A stretch of 64,000 nucleotides of DNA from Sipunculus nudus (taxonomy: Eukaryota; Annelida; Sipuncula; Golfingiida; Sipunculidae), in assembly GCA_026874595.1 (NCBI GenBank), contig CM049315.1, positions 59,892,889 through 59,956,888 of the forward strand, read 5' to 3'. Below the pieces are notes generated by a model. That model did not search any database and was not told the DNA's origin. It saw only the letters and a program-made list of their open reading frames with translations. Position numbers and translations under genes: made by a program. Every line of letters begins with the position of its first letter. Within the stretch, counting starts at the first letter, position 1. Positions 52,201 through 62,300 of the stretch are shown one piece after another.

Positions 52201-53288
52201 GAACAAAGAGTGTAGGCCTAATATGATTGATGAACTCTGGCTTGAATAATAAGCCAGGCAAACTGATGACGTCAGTCCATTGAAGGTGACGCGCGACCGA
52301 TCATTGTGACATCACATTGAATCACAAACACCACGTAGCCATGACATGGAATGTGTTCGGACAGTGTTCCATGGATAAATGTTCTTTCAAGCACTGCAGC
52401 AGTCAATCAGTCCATCAGCATAAATTTTGCAAAGGAGCCGCAAAGTAAATAATTTTTTACATGATATATTATATCTCTTTACACAAGATAAGCAGAATAT
52501 CTGTATATTTACTTTAAACCAAACTGTTATATTTTTTAAAATAAAATATTATTTGCAAACAATACATGCGGACAAGGAGTTTTGGGACGGATAAAATATA
52601 TTTTCACCAAAAATTCTCTATGTACGCAAGGATACACTTAAATAAAAAAAAAAAAAAGGAACTAAATAATTACGGGCCCCCTTTAACATACATATACTGA
52701 TATAGCTTGACACCATGGAATATGTTGCCTGCTGTTCCACGACATATACCTACCCTGCACCTAGCATAAACTTCAGATGGCAGAAAATGTTGTCCAAATG
52801 ATCTTCTAGGCCTACCTGAATATTTCTTGGATGGTCTAGATTCATTAAGAAATGGATAATACTGAAATTTTAATGTGACTTGGCAGAAAATGTATGTAAT
52901 CATAATAAATTTCTGTAAAATTTTAATGTAGTTTTAAGAAATTTAATATACAGGTCATTATATTAATTGGAAGTGGCTCAACTTCCGGCATTATTAAATA
53001 AAGCCGGCATTGCAGGCAGTTTAGTCATCTACTCATATATATCAATAGTCTCTTTGACTTTTAATTATACTTTTACTATAAGTTGTACAGTTTGGTCAAA
53101 GTACGTCCAAACTGAAGAAAATGTTTTAAAAGTTATATGTTCTAAGAATGTTATGAGAAATTTTTTTGACATCTAGACCTATGACAGGATATAACGTAAT
53201 ATTTCACAACTGTAACCATTCAATTTACCATCTTTAGTCTTTAATGTTATTATATTTTTAAACATATTATAAGAACATCATTGTAACT

Positions 53289-53341
<53 letters not shown>

Positions 53342-56300
53342 TGAATAAAATATTCACAAACATCTTCTCCACTTAAATTGGGAAACCTCACTAAATTAAA
53401 TATTTTTTAACGTCCGTACATACATGTACTCATGACAATTAGCTTAGCACTGATTGTCAAATCATGTAAACACAAGTTTTTTATTGTAGTTGTTTCGTTC
53501 AGGTTCTCATGTTGTCAAGGATGCTTAGCAACCTGGGTTTGTGCTCATGATGTATGTCTGTTGATTTTTTTATCTCACCGTTTGAAAACACTTGTTGTAG
53601 CTTATGATCAGCACACTTTCTCATTAATTTTATACCTCACCTTCTCGGCCCAGCATCAAACGAGTTCCTCTGGACAATTTTTGGTTCCAATATAGAGGGT
53701 TACACATTTAGTTATTCTTATGGTTTAAATGGAACTCTGTGTGTGGAAGAATCGCACCGTGGGTGTAGGGCATCAATGAAATTCCTTTAAAAATACATTT
53801 ACTACCAAGAAACATAGTCCTTCTTATTATTTTGAAATTAAACATATGATTGTAGCTAGTGAGTGATAATTACATCCTTACATTCAAACTGAAAATCAAC
53901 TCTTTTATAGAGTGAGAGAGGACTTAATTAAGATTTAAAATTCCTATGGTTTATATGGATCACTTTAGTTCAGTGTAATAATATGCACATGGGTGTAGGA
54001 ATACTAATCTTGTAATACATGTTGGGTATCAACGAAATTCCATTATATTTTTACTATTAAGAAATAGTCCCACTTAAAATTTTTGAATTTACTGAAATAA
54101 AAACACATTCTCGCAGATAAAAACACATTCATGTGGAGTGATAAATACCAAACCAGGTTTGTGCATGACACATGAGAGGTTACCGGGTTCGTCTGGTGTG
54201 GGTAATTCACAGATCAGGCGAGTGCGCGCACTCGCCTGATCTGTGAATTGCCTACACCAGACTCACCCAGTAACCTCTTATGTATCACGCACTCACCTGG
54301 TTTGCTATATTTATATGACAAGTGGCAGAGCAGTAATGATATCCATGTACAAACAGACATTATATGACAAGTGGCAGAGCAGTATGGATATCCATGTACA
54401 AACAAACATTATATGACAAAGGGCAGAGCAGTAATGATATCCATGTACAAACAGACATTTTATGACAAGTGGCAGAGCAGTATGGATATCCATGTACAAA
54501 CAGCAGTATATGACAATGGGCAGAGCAGTATGGATATCCATGTACAAACAGCAGTATATGACAATGGGCAGAGCAGTATGGATATCCATGTAAAACAGAC
54601 ATTATATGACAAGTGGCAGAGCAGTATGGATATCCATGTACAAACAGCAGTATATGACAATGGGCAGAGCAGTATGGACATCCATGTACAATTGAACATT
54701 ATATGACCAGTGGCAGAACTGTACAGGTGTCCATGTACAACTAGACAATGCATAACAAGCAGAGGAGCATGTCCTTCAGTCACATTCCAGGTATCACCAT
54801 TACAAAACTCAGTAACTCTGCAGGTATCATCAAAACAAAACTCTGTCACTCTACAGGTATCACTATTACAAAGCTCTGTCACTCTCCAGGTATCACCATT
54901 ACAAAGCTCTGTCACTCTCCAGGTATCACCATTGCAAAGCTCTGTCTCTCTTCAGGTTTCTCTATTACAAAGCTGTCACTCTCCAGTTTCTCCATTGCAA
55001 AGCTCTGTCACTGTCCAGGTTTCTCTAATACAAAGCTCTGTCACTCTCCAGGTATCATCATTACAAAGCTCTCTTACTCTTCAGGTTTCTCCATAACAAA
55101 GCTCTGTCACTTGCAGGGAAATCCATAACATTACACATATTTAATTACAAAGATATTATCCTTTGATTATCAGGTTTGCAAGACCATACAAAGGTATTTT
55201 AATTTGAAGTGCTGAATCATATATACCATATTTGCTGCACTGGGGTAGTGTGTTGAGTAAGGATCTGGTGCAGACATGGTTTTTTGTCTAACAGCCTGAT
55301 TAGACTCGTTAACAGACCAGGTGTTTGTGTGTGTGTGTGCATCAGGGACAGCAGAATCAGCGACAGCAGAGATCGGAACAAGAATCAGAGGAAGATCAAG
55401 GAAACAAATTGGCTGACCTGGACAGGTAGTACTGTATGACGGGGGTATCCTGGCTCCTGTAACACACACCACACGCTCACTTCATCAGCAGACTCTAAAG
55501 TACCCTTACACCATATTAATATTTAATATATGTCAGGTGTTAGACAACTAATCAAAAAGGTGAGGTGTGTAGGAATGACTGAGGTATAAAATGCCAGAGT
55601 TACTGAGTTATCAAGTAATGATAGTAAGGCCAGGAGTAGACATTACCTAGAACTGGTCTTTGAGTTACATCTGTTTTATTTTAAATCATTGGTTTACTTT
55701 ACTTTTAATGATATATTATGATATGAAATGTACTATAGTGCTTACTCTCCCGAGGCAGCGGAAATCTTGCGCTTCTAAAGAAGCAACTGATTTTCACGCT
55801 GCCAGCTTGGACCGTTTATGATATATTTAGACACCAGATGGCGGTTTGTTGTCCACTGAAATAAACGTGCGTACGATGTGACAAGCAGCCAATCAGATGC
55901 CAATAAACAAACATTCGACAGGCATCCTGGCTCCACCCATTGCAGCGCTTCAAGCGCCGTTTGATGAGTTTCCGGTCGAATTTAAATTGCTCCTTCTGCA
56001 TTCTCGCATCATCGACCGATTCGATTATGACATTATGACTGTGTTAGCGTACCCATGTATCTGTTGTCTGCAGAACTGAAACCAGCCAGCGAGGTGTGCA
56101 CGCAGCCTTTGTTACGTTTCGTTTGAATTACTGCCCATGGCCCTAAGAAAACCACGTCAGGGGCAATTCTCTCTGAGCCTGTGGCCTGCTTAGACGGTTA
56201 CGCTGGGGGATGAGCTGTCACTCAATAAGAAATGAATATGATTGGCTCCGTGTATTCCTCGCTTGGCTTTGTCTTCCAGCACAAAGTTTCATCTGATTGG

Positions 56301-59300
56301 ACAAAAGTACAGTGCTCCCCTCTGGTGTTGCAAAGCAGGATACGAGGTCATAACAAACAGCGCCTTACAATATAGGAAATAGCCCTATAGGTAAAGCGCT
56401 GTGTAAAGAGCGTATATAGTGCTGTGTTGTTTGTTTGCATTAGTGACCACTTAATGATGAGGGCTATTCAGGATCAGGACTAATGGTGTGTTAACAAGGT
56501 ATTAATTATTGATTCAACACAAATTCTTGCTCATTTAAATGGTACTATTTATGTTACTTAATTTGTAACACTAATTTTATCTGTCTTACTTACTGAACAG
56601 TGTTTCAGCACCTGGTTTTATTCTGAATTTACCACATTATACATATTGTAAATACTAATATTTATAAGACTAATAATAATTCAGATCAATCTGACACATC
56701 TAAGTGACAGGAGACCACCTAGTATTTATACGGCACTAGTTATGTGCACACAATCCTGGTTCTTATTGGCCTCTGGCATTATTTCTCTGGCACTTTTTCC
56801 TGCAACCATGTAGAATGTTGGTGATAATATGTTAGCACTAACATATATAATAACTATCACAACAAGTGCTGTTACCAGGTTTTTATCCAAATAATCAGGG
56901 GAGATGTATAAGGCAGCAGTAGTACAGATTCCTACACTTGATATTCTTTAGTAAATGGGCTGTAGTCATGACACTGTCACTGGTTGATATGTACTTACAC
57001 TTTCCACGCAAAGTCTCTAAGGAGTGATGTGAAAGGAATCAGTATGAGCCCCATCCAGAAGATACCGCAACCCAGAATGTGTTTGTCCTACAAGTACAAA
57101 ATATCCTGTACATATCTTACTGTGCATAAACTGTCTATCCTACAAGTAAGAAATATCCTGTACATATCTAACTGTAAACTGTTATCACAATTTGTCCCAC
57201 AATAATGACTACAGGCAGTATCTGTACTACAGTAACCGTACCCCATTACAGATATATGGAACAATGGGTCCAATGATGTATACATACCATGCCAACCATC
57301 TCAGGTCCGATGTCCAGTGTGGGCCAGATGTGGGAGTAAACAATGAGGAAGAGGAACCAGCTGATGATGCTCCCCCAGATTGACAGGTGACTGAACTGAA
57401 AATAGTAACACACTCATCAACATCAGAACTGTAGTTCATTTCACCCAGATTGACAGGGGACTAAACTGAAATATAGTAACACACTTATTAACATCAGGAC
57501 TGTAGTCCATTCCACCCAGATTGACAGGTGACTGAACTGAAATATAGTTACACAATCATCAACATCAGAACTGTAGTTCATTTCACCCAGATTGACAGGG
57601 GACTAAACTGAAATATAGTAACACACTTATTAACATCAGGACTGTAGTCCATTCCACCCAGATAGACAGGTGACTGAACTGAAATATAGTAACACACTTA
57701 TTAACATCAGGACTGTAGTCCATTCCACCCAGATTGACAGGTGACTGAACTGAAATATAGTAACACAATCATCAACATCAGGACTGTAGTCCATTCCTAA
57801 CAGATAGACAGATGACTGAACTGAAAATAGTAACACACTTATTAACATCAGGACTGTAGCCCATTCCACCCAGATAGACAGGTGACTGAACTGAAATATA
57901 GTAACACACTCATCAACATCAGAACTGTAGTCCATTTCACCCAGATTGACAGGGGACTGAACTGAAATATAGTAACACACTTATTAACATCATGATCAGG
58001 ACTGTAGTCCATTCCACCCAGATTGACAGGTGACTGAACTGAAATATAATAACACAATCATCAACATCAGGACTGTAGTCCATTCCACCCAGATAGACAG
58101 GTGACTGAACTGAAATATTGTAACACACTTATTAACATCAGGACTGTAGTCCATTCCACCCAGATTGACAGGTGACTGAACTGAAATATAGTAACACAAT
58201 CATCAACATCAGGACCGTAGTCCATTCCTAACAGATAGACAGATGACTGAACTGAAAATAGTAACACACTTAATAACATCAGGACCGTAGTCCATTCCTA
58301 ACAGATAGACAGATGACTGAACTGAAAATAGTAACACACTTATTAACATCAGGACTGTAGTCCATTCCACCCAGATAGACAGCTGACTGAACTGAAATAT
58401 AGTAACACACTCATTAACATCAGGACTGTAGTCCATTCCACCCAGATTGACAGGTGACTGAACTGAAATATAGTAACACAATCATCAACATCAGGACTGT
58501 AGTCCATTCCTAACAGATAGACAGATGACTGAACTGAAAATAGTAACACACTTATTAACATCAGGACTGTAGCCCATTCCACCTAGATAAGCAGGTGACT
58601 GAACTGAAAATAGTAACACACTTATTAACATCAGGACTGTAGTCCATTCCTAACAGATAGACAGATGACTGAACTGAAAATAGTAACACACTTATTAACA
58701 TCAGGACTGTAGTCCATTCCACCCAGATTAACATGACTGAACTGAAATATAGTAACACACTCATCAACATCAGGACTGTAGTCCATTTCTATCAGATAGA
58801 CTGGACTGAAAATAGTATTATATTTATATCATAACCAGGTGTGGTACGAAAAATTACACATTCTTCTCCATCGCAGTTGGTGCATATTTTGTTTTGCAAG
58901 TTTATCTTACCTAGAGATAATAAAAAAAATCAGGTGGACAGTAGTGGAATGGCCATAATAATATTAATGAATTAATCATCATATTAGGTGTGGAAAAAAA
59001 ATAAGTGAATCTAAATTTTCCTTTACTTTCTAATGTCTCATGTGGTTAAATGTTGTTTATTACATTAGATATAAAGATTTTGTGATTAATTAATCAGGTT
59101 TATTCATAGACTCTGTTACAATGACAAAACTATCTTTATATCCAGTATACACTGCCATCACTTTAACATGATACGTTAATCAGGTACTCAATGTTCTAAT
59201 CCATGACGGATGCTGCCCCTTCTACTTTCTGTTTTCATACCGTGTCAAATTCTGACTTTGCACTTAAAGAAGATTTCTGTTAGAAAAGCATGCGTGTTTA

Positions 59301-62300
59301 AGCATTGTACCAAAAAAAGTTTTACTTACAAATGTCCATGCACTGGTTTCCAGGCCTGCTTTTAGACAGACTGTCACTACCACAAACTGCAAAAATAAAA
59401 TATTATGATATGATTGAAAATTATATGTGTACAGATTAATAAAATGTAATCTGAAGTACATCTGTCAATCACTGGCATGACAAACACAAATAAAGAAGAC
59501 AATGTACAATTTCTTTACATTTCAACATGAAGTACACTGTGCAAGGTAAAGTATATTCTGTAAAAATTTGAGGCACTGACAAAGCTGAAACATTTTCAAT
59601 TAAAGGTGTGATGTCTTACAAAGAAGAATGAGCCATTTTTTCACAAACACACAAAAATATTAACCAGTTAAGATGATGAAGCAAGTTTCACATAGGAACA
59701 TGAAGTGTACAGCTCAGTAATAAGCCTTATCACAATTATTCTGGGAAGTCAAAAATATAAAGGATATGGGTAAAAGAAAATCAATAAATATTTAAATCTA
59801 ATATTCATCTAGAATATGGGTAGTCGACAAGCGACTCAGTGTTCGAAATACTGGGTGCCTAGGTGCACAGATGCACCAAAAATCAGTTTTGTGCACCCAA
59901 TGTATTATTGCAAGGTGCACAGTGTGCACCTGAGGCCGGTAACTAGGACAGATCTGCAGGACCATTAGGCACATGCACATCTGAGCTGTGACAGTCAAGA
60001 TTATCAAACAAGGATATATAACCACAAAAACATGATGTCACACTTGACATGGCATGTATATAGATCCAGTGATCAAAGCTTTTCTTTAGATGGATATTAT
60101 TCTAGGTTCCATTCTGACCAGGTTTAAACCCTTAGCTTATTTTTCTCTGCTCTGAAATATGTGTATAAATTATAATATAGCTGTAATAAAAATAACTGTA
60201 ATAACATTAATTAATGTATTTGTGCACCTTGAAATTACTTTGTGCACCAAGTTGTATAAGCTGAGGTGCACAGGTGTACCTTACCATAAAAAAGTATTTT
60301 GTACACTGCGACTGCGTGTATCCGCCAAAATCAGAGTGGAACGGGTGAAGTGAAGCATGGATTGAGTGGCAAGGGGAAATAGAGTGAAGTGTTGCATATT
60401 AGCATGGATGTCTACAGCCCAAATGTGTATGTAGGTTGCGCCAACTACCACAAAATCCAGAAAGCTGTCAAAGTTGTATACATATGGAAAATTTAAGGCA
60501 GATAAGTCAAACCACTACATGTATATGAGTGATTTTAGCCAATGGCAGACAAACAGATGGATGCCGCGCAAAAATGGTTGCAGGTGGCACCACCAGTTTT
60601 TGGTATGATAAAGAGCTATGTGAGATCTATACACATGCAAAATTTATGAATTTATGTGTGGAAACAGATGCACAAACCGACGCTGGGCAGAGAGGAAAGG
60701 TCAGAGGTCAAGGCCATTTGGTTAGGCACCAGTTCACATGTGACCCAATAATTGGTGTAAGTTTCGGAAATATTTGTCCAGGAGTCTCAGAGGAGTTCTC
60801 CAGAAATGAACGCAGCGACAGCAGCGGCAGAACGTGGTAAAAAACATAGTATCCGCAAAACTTCGTTTTTGCGAATACAAATATTATCCAAATCAATAAA
60901 GATTTAACTCTAATATACAAGTTAATTAAGTATATCAAGTATACAGATCAATATGTAAGCCATTATGTGGTGATCAGTAATATCTGAGGTACATCAATCA
61001 ATCATAAATCACTTATAAGATTACAAACATTAATATCCTGGATGCTTTATACAAATTCCGTAATGCGCCAATTGATGACACACAGTTTTGTTACAATACA
61101 ATAACATCTGCCAAAATAGTGCTTTCAGTCAGCGAAGCCAAATACAGTCTAAAACTAGATATTTCTTGGCACCGCAGGTGCCATAGTATCGCCAGACAAT
61201 TAATCCCCCCCCCCTTTAAGAATAGGCCCCCCATCTTCAGCAACAATTAATATCAGACCACACTCATAGAAAAGGTCATTCTCATAGAAAAGGTCATGAT
61301 CCAAATTTCAATATACATCATCCCCTAACCCATGTCTATGTATATGCAAGAAATCTGTCCATTAGTTTTTGACTTATAATGCTCACAGTACTGATAAATG
61401 TAAATGATGGGGTATTAAACGGCACAAAACAAGTAAAAGAATAATAGGTGGCGCCACCTGTTTCCGGTACATGACAATACTTTCCAAGATCTTCGAACAT
61501 GTTGATTTTTGGACCAATGCATGCATCCCTTATTGAGATATTAATGATTTTGTGTAATTTTTCACCATATATGGCAATATTCAAGGTCAAGGCCACTCTA
61601 ATAGGAAAGGTCATGACCCCAATTTATATATACATCATCCCATAACCCATGTCTATGTATATGCATAATATGAAAGAAATCTGTCCATTAGTTTTTGACT
61701 TATAATGCTCACAGGTTATAAATGTACTGTTAAGTGGCAATGATGGGGTATTAAACGGCACGAAAACAAGTAAAAGAATAACAGGTGGCGCCACCTGTTT
61801 CCGGTACATGACATTACTATCCAAGATCTTCGGTCAAGTTGATTTTTGGACCAATGCATGCATCCCTTATTGAGAAATTAATGATTTTGTGTGATTTTCA
61901 CCATATATGGCAATATTCAAGGTCAAGGCCACTCTCATAGGAAAGGTCATGACCCCAATTTAAATAAACATCATCCCATAATCCATATCTATGTATTTGC
62001 ATAATATGAATGAAATCTGTCCATTAGTTTTTGACTTATAATGCTCACAGTACTGTCAAGTAGCAATTTTGGGGATATTAAACGGCATGAAAACAAGTAA
62101 AGAATAATAGGTGGCGCCACCAGTTTCTGGAACATGACAACCCTATCCATGATCTTCGATCAACTTGATTTTGGGATCAATCCATGCAAGTTTTCTTGAG
62201 ATATTTAAGAATTTGTGTGATTTTCCCCAAAATTGAACCTATTCAAGGTCAAGGTCATTCTCCTAGTTGAGGTCATGACCTCATTTTAAATAGGCGTCCT

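Noticed and set aside
54371-55128. Long open frames (111-151 codons) on both strands
   Set aside because: They lie wholly in 49-bp and 33-bp tandem arrays and reflect periodic absence of stops, not selection on protein.
57583-58770. Many overlapping - strand frames with a repeated FSHLSIWVEW-like peptide
   Set aside because: They are readings of the 71-bp array; the similarity to the flippase comes from the duplicated exon edge, and the 71-bp period breaks frame from unit to unit.
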